Source: Acidimicrobiaceae bacterium
Lineage (GTDB): Bacteria; Actinomycetota; Acidimicrobiia; Acidimicrobiales; Bog-793
DNA: 5,975 nucleotides
NCBI GenBank assembly: GCA_027306715.1
Contig: DAHUZG010000013.1
Location: forward strand, 1 to 5,975
Direction: 5' to 3'
Position 1 is the stretch's first letter. Each line of letters starts with the position of its first letter. Positions 1-5,943 of the stretch are shown piece by piece. The position numbers and the translations under genes were made by a program. The notes below the pieces were generated by a model. That model was not told the origin of the DNA, did no database searches, and saw nothing but the letters and a program-made list of their open reading frames with translations.

Positions 1-33
1 CGTGCTCGCCGCCGGCGGGGACCGAGAAGCTAG
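1..33 (+). CDS. Possible C-terminal tail of an upstream gene (partial)
   Basis: Reading from base 1 in frame 1 gives ten codons, RARRRRGPRS, and then a TAG stop at 31-33. A short arginine-rich tail is common at protein ends, and a stop 14 bases before the next start would suit an operon. Ten codons cannot identify a product. In this GC-rich DNA the frame could be chance: the frames of the hydrolase itself and of base 2 are also open at the window edge. Treat this as a placeholder only. Confidence 0.2.
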   Translation, partial: RARRRRGPRS

Positions 34-47
34 GGGGGTCGAGGGGC

Positions 48-1808
48 TTGCAGGCCGGGAGCGGGGGGGACGAGCTGACCCGCCACGAGGCGCGCGACGG
101 GATGCGCGTCGACTGGCAGGTCCCGATCACCGTCGACGACGGCATCGTGCTTCGCGCCGACGTGTACCGGCCCGAGGGTGACCAGCCGGCACCGGCGATC
201 CTCAGCTACGGCCCGTACGGCAAGGGGCTCGCCTTCCAGGAGGGATACACCCCGCAGTGGGAGAAGATGGTCGCCGACCACCCCGACGTCGCTGCGGGCT
301 CGTCCAACCGCTACCAGAGCTGGGAGGTCGTCGACCCCGAGAAGTGGGTCCCCCACGGCTACGCCTGCGTCCGGGTGGACTCGCGCGGGACCGGTTGGTC
401 GCCGGGCTTCGTCGATCCGTGGAACCGGCGTGAGAGCGAGGACCTCGCCGCCTGCATCGAGTGGGCGGCGGCCCAGCCGTGGTGCAGCGGCAAGGTCGGG
501 CTGAGCGGCGTCTCGTACTACGCCATGAACCAGTGGCTTGTAGCGGCGCTGGCCCCTCCGCACCTCGCGGCGATGATTCCCTGGGAGGCAGCCGCCGACT
601 CCTATCGTGACGAGAGCCACCACGGCGGCATCCTCTGTGACTTCCAGGCGAATTGGTTCGCCCGCCAGGTGCGCACCGTCCAGTACGGCGTAGGCAGCCG
701 CTCCCCGCTCAACCCCAACACCGGCGAGCACGTCGCCGGCCCGGTCGATCTGACCGAGGAGGAGCTCGCTTGTCAGCGCGTCGACCTCGACGGCGAGCTC
801 CGGCGGCGCCGCTTGGACGACGGGTGGTACCGGGAGCGCTCGGCGGAGTGGTCAAAGGTCCGGGTCCCGTTCCTCTCCTGCGCCAACTGGGGCGGGCAGG
901 GGCTCCATCCGCGCGGCAACTTCGAAGCGTTCACCGAGGCGGCCTCGCCGCAGAAGTGGCTCGAGGTCCACGGTCTCGAGCACTGGACGCACTTCTACAC
1001 CGACTATGGCGTAGCCCTGCAACGGCGCTTCTTCGATCACTACCTCCTCGGCGTCGACAACGGCTGGGAGCAGACGCCTCCGGTCGTGCTCAACGTGCGC
1101 CACCCGGGCGAACGCTTCGAGCGGCGCGAGGAGCACGAGTGGCCGCTCGCCCGCACGCGATGGACTACGTGCTACCTCGACGCAGGCTCGCTCGAGCTCA
1201 CCAGCGGCGCTCCGGCCGCAGCGGCGAGCGCCAGCTTCGAGGCCCTCGGCGAGGGCCTCGACTTCGCGCTGCCGAGCTTTGAGTCGCCGCTCGAGATCAC
1301 CGGCCCGCTCGCCGCCAAGCTCTTCGTCTCCTCGAGCACCGACGACGCCGACCTCTTCCTCGTGCTTCGGGTCTTCGAACCCGATGGTGCGGAGCTGACC
1401 TTCCAGGGCGCGCTCGATCCGAACACGCCGGTGGCCCAGGGATGGCTGCGCGCCTCGCACCGCCGGATCGACACCGCCCGCTCACGCCCGGAGCGCCCGT
1501 TCCACCCACATGACCGCGAAGAGCTGCTCGAGCCCGGCACCATCGCCGAGTGCGACGTCGAGATCTGGCCGACCTGCATCGTCGTCCCGCCGCACCATCG
1601 CGTCGTGCTGTCGGTGCGCGGCAAGGACTACGAGTACCAGGGCAAGCTCTCGCCATTCGCGGAGAGCTTCTACTACGCCAACCGCGGCGTCGGACCCTTC
1701 ACCCACCTCGGTGACCGGGACGGCGAGCGCTTCCGGGGGAGGACGACGCTGCACACCGGGCCGGCCCACCCGTCGTACCTGCTGCTGCCCGTGATCCCGC
1801 CCCGCTGA
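48..1808 (+). CDS. CocE/NonD family hydrolase (X-Pro dipeptidyl-peptidase S15-like)
   Basis: This 586-residue protein has the architecture of CocE/NonD serine hydrolases, cytoplasmic esterases or amidases related to cocaine esterase and X-Pro dipeptidyl peptidase. The alpha/beta-hydrolase domain spans about residues 20-335. It has SYGPYGK (53-59), whose Tyr57 matches the oxyanion-hole Tyr of CocE, then DSRGTGWSPG (111-120), and a nucleophile elbow GLSGVSYYA (151-159) with Ser156. A histidine-rich stretch, HGLEHWTHFY (308-317), lies where the catalytic His is expected. The cap lies around 180-265, and residues from about 345 form the C-terminal beta jelly-roll (PepX_C type). Where CocE has a W-Y-D motif carrying the catalytic Asp, this protein reads NWGGQGLH (280-287), so the acid is not obvious. 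The start is uncertain. TTG at 48 has AGGGGGG nine bases upstream. ATG at 102 (residue 19, MRVDWQVP) resembles the usual family N terminus but has only a weak ribosome site. The frame is also open to base 1. The substrate cannot be read from the sequence. It heads a run of same-strand genes. Confidence 0.9.
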   Translation: MQAGSGGDELTRHEARDGMRVDWQVPITVDDGIVLRADVYRPEGDQPAPAILSYGPYGKGLAFQEGYTPQWEKMVADHPDVAAGSSNRYQSWEVVDPEKWVPHGYACVRVDSRGTGWSPGFVDPWNRRESEDLAACIEWAAAQPWCSGKVGLSGVSYYAMNQWLVAALAPPHLAAMIPWEAAADSYRDESHHGGILCDFQANWFARQVRTVQYGVGSRSPLNPNTGEHVAGPVDLTEEELACQRVDLDGELRRRRLDDGWYRERSAEWSKVRVPFLSCANWGGQGLHPRGNFEAFTEAASPQKWLEVHGLEHWTHFYTDYGVALQRRFFDHYLLGVDNGWEQTPPVVLNVRHPGERFERREEHEWPLARTRWTTCYLDAGSLELTSGAPAAAASASFEALGEGLDFALPSFESPLEITGPLAAKLFVSSSTDDADLFLVLRVFEPDGAELTFQGALDPNTPVAQGWLRASHRRIDTARSRPERPFHPHDREELLEPGTIAECDVEIWPTCIVVPPHHRVVLSVRGKDYEYQGKLSPFAESFYYANRGVGPFTHLGDRDGERFRGRTTLHTGPAHPSYLLLPVIPPR

Positions 1809-1930
1809 AGGTCCGCCGAGACGCCCCCGCCCCGACCGCCGAGAGCCCAGCCGGCCGAGAGCCCCGCTCCCGGTCGGCACGCCACCGCAGCCCGCCGCAA
1901 GGCGGTGCCGCGCGCTGAGAGGAGAGAGAG
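1809..1930 (+). other. Intergenic spacer with short imperfect repeats and a GNRA hairpin
   Basis: This 122-base spacer separates the hydrolase from the LVIVD gene. It is C-rich and holds three related motifs: GCCGAGACGCCC at 1815, and GCCGAGAGCCC at 1838 and 1854, the last two identical and 16 bases apart. A small hairpin, CCGCC-GCAA-GGCGG (1892-1905), has a GNRA tetraloop but no following T-run, so it is not a classical intrinsic terminator. I see no convincing -35/-10 pair. Read-through transcription from the hydrolase gene is plausible. Confidence 0.5.
1918..1924 (+). promoter_or_regulatory. Ribosome binding site of the LVIVD gene
   Basis: AGAGGAG, six bases before the ATG at 1931, is a strong Shine-Dalgarno match inside a purine run (1917-1930). 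It fixes the start of the propeller gene. Confidence 0.8.
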
Positions 1931-3133
1931 ATGACAGAGTCGACGAGGCTGCGCCTGCTCGGCCGGAACGACCTCGCCGGCCGGGGGCAGTGCGGCGAAG
2001 GGACCTCGCTCTATGTCTCCGGGGGCCGGCGGTTCCTCTACGTCGCCCACGAGCGCGGGCCGGTGAACTTCAGCATCCTCGATGTCAGCGACCCCCGCTC
2101 TCCGCGCCTTATCGGCCAGGTCGAGCTGCCGCACGAGAAGGTCCGCTCGAACTCGCTCGCCATCGCCGGCGAGGTGATGATCGTCGCCTACCAGGTGAGC
2201 GAGCCAGGGCTCGAGCCGGCGGGGATCGAGGTCTTCGACCTGGCGAATCCTGCCGAGCCCCGTTCGATCGCCTCTCTCGACCTCTCGGGGCCGAGATCGC
2301 GAGGCACGCACTGGGTCGGCTGCGTCGACGGCCGGTACGCGTACCTGAGCACCGGGACGCCGGACTCGCAGCCGGCCAGCCCGAAGGACGACCAGTTCGT
2401 CGTCATCGTCGACCTCGCCGAGCCGTCGCGCCCGAGCGAGGTCGGAAGGTGGTGGCTGCCAGGCACCCAGCAGGGCGACGCGGCGCCACCGCCGCGTCGT
2501 CATCCTCGGCTCGACTCGGGCTTCCGCCCGCACAACATCCACGTCCAGCCCGGGCGCCCGGACCGCGCCTACGTCGGCTACATCGACGGCGGCGTGATCG
2601 TCCTCGACGTCTCCGACAAGTCCGCGCCGAGCCTCGTCTCGCGCCTCGAGTACCACCCGCCGATGAACGGGTTCAGCCACACGGCGCTCCCCCTTCCGTC
2701 GCGCGGGCTGCTGGCGATCACCGACGAGTGCATCCGCGACGATGGCGCCGACCATCCGAAGATGCTCTGGATCGCCGACGTCAGCTACGAGAAGCGACCG
2801 CTCATCGTCAGCACCGCCCCGCTCCCTCCTGTCGAGGACTTCGCACGCCGCGGCGGCCGCTTCGGCGCCCACAACCTGCACGAGAACGAGCCGTTCGACT
2901 GGTCGTGGCAGAGTGAAGAGGTGCTCTTCGCCTCGTTCTTCAACGCCGGCGTGCGAGCCTACGACGTCAGCGACGCGTTCCATCCACGCGAGGTCGCCTC
3001 CTTCGTCCCTGACGTACCGCCCGGCGCCGGCGTGCCCCAGATCAACGACCTCTTCGTCGACTCGGAGGGAATTGTCTACGCCGCCGAGCGCAGCGGCCAG
3101 GGAATCTACGTGCTGCAGTACGAAGGCAGCTGA
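1931..3133 (+). CDS. LVIVD-repeat seven-bladed beta-propeller protein
   Basis: This 400-residue protein is built from LVIVD-type repeats, each a hydrophobic strand, then a strand ending in D-V-S-D, then P-x-x-P. Six clear copies end in ILDVSDPRSP (49-58), VFDLANPAEP (101-110), IVDLAEPSRP (159-168), VLDVSDKSAP (224-233), IADVSYEKRP (281-290) and AYDVSDAFHP (343-352). A shorter seventh unit (381-398) closes the protein, so a seven-bladed propeller is likely. His motifs precede the strands of four successive blades: THWVG (His127), HNIH (201, 204), FSHTALP (His250) and HNLHEN (314, 317). These could line the central channel and bind a metal, as in the selenium-binding protein/methanethiol oxidase propellers; that is inference, and no enzymatic role is established here. 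There is no signal peptide or membrane segment, so a cytosolic location is expected. The start is an ATG with a strong ribosome site. The next gene begins two bases after the stop, so the two are probably translated together. Confidence 0.9.
   Translation: MTESTRLRLLGRNDLAGRGQCGEGTSLYVSGGRRFLYVAHERGPVNFSILDVSDPRSPRLIGQVELPHEKVRSNSLAIAGEVMIVAYQVSEPGLEPAGIEVFDLANPAEPRSIASLDLSGPRSRGTHWVGCVDGRYAYLSTGTPDSQPASPKDDQFVVIVDLAEPSRPSEVGRWWLPGTQQGDAAPPPRRHPRLDSGFRPHNIHVQPGRPDRAYVGYIDGGVIVLDVSDKSAPSLVSRLEYHPPMNGFSHTALPLPSRGLLAITDECIRDDGADHPKMLWIADVSYEKRPLIVSTAPLPPVEDFARRGGRFGAHNLHENEPFDWSWQSEEVLFASFFNAGVRAYDVSDAFHPREVASFVPDVPPGAGVPQINDLFVDSEGIVYAAERSGQGIYVLQYEGS
3122..3126 (+). promoter_or_regulatory. Ribosome binding site of the DUF336 gene, inside the LVIVD gene
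   Basis: GAAGG lies nine bases before the GTG at 3136, within the last codons of the propeller gene. It supports the GTG start and translational coupling across the two-base gap. Confidence 0.55.
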
Positions 3134-3135
3134 CC

Positions 3136-3591
3136 GTGACCCGCCTCTCGGCGTCGATCACGCTCGATCAGGCCTCCCGCATCGTCGACGGTGTCCTCGA
3201 GAGCGGCAACGACCGCTCTCTCGCCCCGCTCACCGCCGCCGTGCTCGACGCCGGCGGGAACGTCGTCGCGCTGAAGCGGGCCGACGGCTCGGGAATCCTG
3301 CGCGCCGAGGTGGCGCTCGCCAAGGCCTACGGAGTGCTCGCCATGGGCTGGTCGGCGCACGCGCTCGTCGAACGGGCCCAGGCGCTGCCGCAGTTCTTCG
3401 GCGCCCTCGGGGTCCTGGCCGGCGGGAGGATGCTGCCCGTCGCCGGGGGCGTGCCGATCCTTGACGACTCGGGGACGGTCCTCGGCGCGGTGGGCGTGTC
3501 CGGTGACACCTCGGAGAACGACGAGGCCTGCGCGGTCGAGGCGATCGGCGCTGTGGGCCTGCGGGCCTGGCTCGAGCCCGGCGAGAAGTGA
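3136..3591 (+). CDS. GlcG/HbpS family protein (DUF336), putative heme- or cofactor-binding
   Basis: This 151-residue protein matches the GlcG/HbpS (DUF336) family, small cytosolic or secreted proteins named after GlcG of the glycolate locus and the Streptomyces heme-binding HbpS. The family also includes the C-terminal domain of PduO. Visible hallmarks in order are an opening helix after ITLDQA (8-13), the strand pair VLDAGGNVVALKRADG (36-51), the KA pair in LAKAY (61-65), GGVPI (104-108), GAVGVSG (117-123) and a following acidic NDE (128-130). The length is typical for a full family member, and no signal peptide is present, so it should be cytosolic. Homologues often sit beside oxidoreductase or catabolic genes without a proven reaction. 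Heme binding is known only for some members and is not shown here. The GTG start sits two bases after the LVIVD stop. The last codons and the stop are part of a 15-base tandem duplication that supplies a second in-frame TGA at 3604-3606. Confidence 0.9.
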   Translation: MTRLSASITLDQASRIVDGVLESGNDRSLAPLTAAVLDAGGNVVALKRADGSGILRAEVALAKAYGVLAMGWSAHALVERAQALPQFFGALGVLAGGRMLPVAGGVPILDDSGTVLGAVGVSGDTSENDEACAVEAIGAVGLRAWLEPGEK

Positions 3592-3606
3592 TCCGGCGAG
3601 CAGTGA
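3578..3606 (+). repeat. 15-base tandem duplication spanning the DUF336 stop codon
   Basis: CCGGCGAGAAGTGA (3578-3591) is repeated as CCGGCGAGCAGTGA (3593-3606), with 13 of 14 positions identical and a period of 15 bases. The period is a multiple of three, so the second copy carries another TGA in the same frame. Read-through of the first stop would add only four residues (SGEQ). Confidence 0.8.
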
Positions 3607-3753
3607 CAGGGCTTACCGACGAGGCGTCACCGCCGGCGCTGCCCGCTTCGGCGCGACAGTGACAGCAATCGTTCGCAACGCCTCGTAGCATGCGCTGTTC
3701 CCGGCAAGCGGTCGCCGTAGGGGACGCCGCGCCGGCGGTCGGAAAGGAGCACC
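3592..3753 (+). other. Intergenic spacer upstream of the M24 gene
   Basis: This 162-base gap follows the DUF336 gene. It starts with the second copy of the stop-codon duplication. CAGTGACAG occurs twice, at 3601-3609 and 3657-3665. TAGCAT (3686-3691) resembles a -10 box, but the nearest -35-like hexamer, GTGACA (3659-3664), is 21 bases away, which is too far for a standard sigma-70-type promoter. I see no strong terminator hairpin with a T-run and no small gene with a good ribosome site. The length makes a separate promoter for the M24 gene plausible but unproven. Confidence 0.4.
3743..3749 (+). promoter_or_regulatory. Ribosome binding site of the M24 gene
   Basis: AAAGGAG with a four-base spacer precedes the GTG at 3754. 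It decides in favour of this GTG over the in-frame ATG at 3778 (residue 9), which has no comparable site. Confidence 0.8.
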
Positions 3754-4989
3754 GTGGCATCGTTCGGCAGTGTGGGCATGGACTGGCAGGAGCGGATCAA
3801 CTGGCAGCGGATGCGCGAGCACCGTCTGGCACGCGCCCGCGCGGCGATGGCCCGGCATGGCCTCGGGGCGATGCTCTGCATGTACGACGAGAACGTCCGC
3901 TACATCACCTCGACGCTCACTCCGGGCTGGAACCGGCTGAAGCCCGGGCTGCGTTACGCCATCCTCGTCGAGGGGCGCGAACCCGTGCTCTACGAGCAGG
4001 GTGACATCGGCATCCACGTGAAGCGCCACTCGCCGTGGCTCAAGCCGGAGAACGTGCGCACGTCGTTCTCCTGGATCAAGGGGGCGGCCGGGCCCGCCTC
4101 CACGGCGCAGGTGGAGAAATTCACCAAGGCCATCCTCGAGGACCTCGAGGAGGCGGGGGTGAAGGACCAGCCGCTCGGCGTCGACTTCGTCGACATCAAC
4201 ATGATCGGTGCCTTCGAGCGGGCCGGGATCACCTGGTCCGATGGGGCGAGCGCGATGCAGGAGGCGCGCTCGGTCAAGAACGTCGACGAGCAGGAGGCGA
4301 TGCGGATCGTCGGGGCCATCGGCGACGTGCTGCACTACGAGTTCTCCCAGATGCTGAAGCCCGGGCTCACCGAGAACCAGGTGACGGCCTTTGGGATGCA
4401 GTACCTCTACAACATCCCGGGCATGGAGGACGTCGAGGACATCATCGTCTCCTCCGGACCGAACGCCTGGCCGAACTGGCGGAACTTCTCCGACCGCATC
4501 ATCCGCCCCGGTGAGATCGTCATCATCGACCTCGCCGCGCTCACCTGGAACGGCTTCAAGTCCTGCTACTACCGGACCTACTGCGTCGGCGGCAAGCCGA
4601 ACGACGAGCAGCGCAGCTACTACGACCTGGCGCTCAAGTGGCTCTACGACTCCATCGAGGCCGTCCGTCCGGGCGCCACGACCGCAGATATCGCCTCGCG
4701 CTGGCCCTCGGCGAAGGAAGTCTGGGGATACGACAACGAGGACCAGGCGGCGGCGAACCTCTGGGGGCACGGGCTCGGTCTCGCCCAGTACGACCAGCCG
4801 GTGATCAGCCGCATCTGGTCGCTCGACTACCCCCAGGTCATCCAGCCGGGGATGGTCTTCGCGCTCGAGACCCAGCACGGCAAGGTGCACGACTTCGGCG
4901 TACGGATCGAGGAGATGCTCATCGTCCACGAGGACCGGACCGAGCTGATCAGCACCTTCCCGGTGAAGGAGATCACCCTCGCGGGGTGA
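3754..4989 (+). CDS. M24 family metallohydrolase (Xaa-Pro peptidase/DddP-like), atypical metal site
   Basis: This 411-residue protein has the two-domain plan of Xaa-Pro dipeptidase-type M24 enzymes, which includes non-peptidase relatives such as creatinase, ectoine hydrolase DoeA and DMSP lyase DddP. The N-terminal creatinase-like domain covers about residues 15-170, ending in the ARSVKNVDEQEAMR linker (171-184). The C-terminal pita-bread catalytic domain covers about 185-405. Metal ligands are read as Asp259 (VIIDLAA), His339 (GHGLGL), Glu372 (MVFALE) and Glu386 (VRIEEM). The second Asp, normally in S-D-x-x-R-T, is replaced by Cys271 in SCYYRT (270-275). The 12-residue spacing between positions 259 and 271 is one longer than in E. 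coli PepP and, from memory, matches DddP. PNAWPNW (236-242) precedes the metal-site strand. The protein is presumably cytosolic, as it has no signal peptide. The actual substrate is unknown: dipeptidase, C-N hydrolase or lyase chemistry are all possible. The GTG start has a strong ribosome site, and the gene ends 51 bases from a convergent gene. Confidence 0.88.
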   Translation: MASFGSVGMDWQERINWQRMREHRLARARAAMARHGLGAMLCMYDENVRYITSTLTPGWNRLKPGLRYAILVEGREPVLYEQGDIGIHVKRHSPWLKPENVRTSFSWIKGAAGPASTAQVEKFTKAILEDLEEAGVKDQPLGVDFVDINMIGAFERAGITWSDGASAMQEARSVKNVDEQEAMRIVGAIGDVLHYEFSQMLKPGLTENQVTAFGMQYLYNIPGMEDVEDIIVSSGPNAWPNWRNFSDRIIRPGEIVIIDLAALTWNGFKSCYYRTYCVGGKPNDEQRSYYDLALKWLYDSIEAVRPGATTADIASRWPSAKEVWGYDNEDQAAANLWGHGLGLAQYDQPVISRIWSLDYPQVIQPGMVFALETQHGKVHDFGVRIEEMLIVHEDRTELISTFPVKEITLAG

Positions 4990-4995
4990 GCCCGC

Positions 4996-5039
4996 GACCG
5001 GCCGGCCCGGCCCGCCCGGTCACGGTTGTCCCGGCCGTG
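4996..5039. terminator. Hairpins in the convergent intergenic junction, possible bidirectional terminator
   Basis: Between the two converging stop codons lie GACCGG (4996-5001) paired with CCGGTC (5016-5021) over a 14-base loop, and CACGG (5021-5025) paired with CCGTG (5035-5039). The second stem can extend inward through two G-T wobbles and a G-C pair to a three-base loop. Neither has a T-run on either strand, so rho-independent activity is uncertain. Position and symmetry make a shared termination zone plausible. Confidence 0.35.
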
Positions 5040-5040
5040 C

Positions 5041-5943
5041 TCAGCTGCCGAGCAGCGTCTCGAACACGCTGGCGGTGTCGGAGTCGTCGTGGCCGAGACG
5101 CGAGGCCGCCTCGTACAGCGGCCTGCTGGCGTCGAGCAGCGGCGTGCGGGCCCCGCAGTCGCGGGCGAAGGCGTCGATCAGCTGCAGGTCCTTGGCGAAC
5201 AGCCGGACCCGCATCGGCGCCGGCCGGTAGCTGCGCTCGAGCATCATCGGCCCGCGCACCTCGAGCATCCGCGAGCTTCCGGCGCCAGAGGTGAGCGCCT
5301 CGAGCGCCAGCGCCGGGTCGAGACCGGACCGCTCGGCAAGGGCGATCGCCTCGGCGGCCGCGACGTTGTGCACGGCGACGAGGAGGTTGGCGACGAGCTT
5401 GAGCCTCGTCCCGTTGCCGAATGGACCGGCGTCTATCACCTGGCGGGCGAACGACGACAGCACCGGCAGGCAATAGCGCAGGCTCGCCGCCTCGCCGCTG
5501 GCGTAGACGGCAGCGTCGCCGGCACGAAGCTGGGCCGCGGTCCCGCTGATCGGGCAGTCGAGCAGGTCGACCCCCGCTGCGGCGAGCCGCTCGCGGGCAT
5601 CTTCTTTGTCCTCGAGGGCGAGCGTGCTCGCCTCGACGACCACCTGCACCCCTCCCGGCGAGGCGACGACGTCGGCGACAAGCGCACCGAGGGCGTCCGC
5701 TGCGGGCAACGAGGCGATGAGCACCTCGGCCCGAGTTGCCAACTCACCGACGCTTCGCGCCGGGCGGGCACCCGCCGTCACGGCGGCGGCGATCGCCTCC
5801 GGCGCCGGGTCGTAGCCGATCACCTCGAAGCCCCCCGCACTGACGAGGGCGGCGATCGAGCCCCCCATCGCCCCGAGCCCGGCGACGCCGACGCGCGCCG
5901 GCCGGGCCGTCGCCGGCTCGGGTCTTGAGCCGGCGACGCTCAC
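5041..5943 (-). CDS. Beta-hydroxyacid dehydrogenase family NAD(P)-dependent oxidoreductase (HIBADH-like)
   Basis: This 300-residue protein belongs to the 3-hydroxyisobutyrate/6-phosphogluconate dehydrogenase-like family, cytosolic enzymes that oxidise or reduce short hydroxyacids and semialdehydes. The Rossmann domain starts at VGVAGLGAMGG (18-28). Asp45 in GYDP, at the end of strand two, favours NAD(H) over NADP(H), by inference. EAST (104-107) stands where many relatives have D-x-S-T. The substrate motif is DCPISGT (129-135) rather than the common D-x-P-V-S-G-G. The catalytic Lys is read as Lys182 with Asn186 in GNGTRLKLVAN (177-187), and AKDLQLI (250-256) supplies the second conserved Lys-Asp. 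The all-helical C-terminal half runs from about 180 to the end, and length is normal for the family. The variants and the LLVAVHNVAAAEA segment (187-199) suggest a subfamily distinct from classic MmsB or GarR, so I give no gene symbol or substrate. The GTG start has GGAGG eight bases upstream and overlaps the stop of the preceding minus-strand gene as GTGA. Confidence 0.9.
   Translation of the reverse strand: MSVAGSRPEPATARPARVGVAGLGAMGGSIAALVSAGGFEVIGYDPAPEAIAAAVTAGARPARSVGELATRAEVLIASLPAADALGALVADVVASPGGVQVVVEASTLALEDKEDARERLAAAGVDLLDCPISGTAAQLRAGDAAVYASGEAASLRYCLPVLSSFARQVIDAGPFGNGTRLKLVANLLVAVHNVAAAEAIALAERSGLDPALALEALTSGAGSSRMLEVRGPMMLERSYRPAPMRVRLFAKDLQLIDAFARDCGARTPLLDASRPLYEAASRLGHDDSDTASVFETLLGS

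Noticed and set aside
1892..1905. Intrinsic terminator after the hydrolase gene
   Set aside because: The stem is only five base pairs and no T-run follows. It also lies close to the next ribosome site, so it is noted only as a hairpin.
1931..2030. Signal peptide on the LVIVD protein, as some propeller proteins are exported
   Set aside because: The N terminus (MTESTRLRLLGRNDLAG) has no hydrophobic core or cleavage site.
1673..2983. Long open minus-strand frame (436 codons) opposite the hydrolase end and the LVIVD gene
   Set aside because: It is Arg/Val/Asp-rich, has no recognisable domain, and lies opposite a gene with clear repeats and ribosome site. Long antisense frames are expected at this GC content.
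3659..3691. Promoter made of GTGACA and TAGCAT before the M24 gene
   Set aside because: The spacer is 21 bases, outside the usual 16-19, and such matches are weak in GC-rich DNA.
3778..3780. ATG as the start of the M24 gene
   Set aside because: There is no ribosome site at a suitable distance, whereas the GTG at 3754 has AAAGGAG four bases upstream.
3613..4929. Long open minus-strand frame (438 codons) opposite the M24 gene
   Set aside because: It is an antisense shadow with low-complexity composition, while the plus strand carries clear M24 motifs and a strong ribosome site.
5026..5928. Plus-strand open frame (300 codons) opposite the dehydrogenase
   Set aside because: It is Arg/Gly/Ala-rich without a domain, and the minus strand shows a complete Rossmann protein with conserved catalytic residues.
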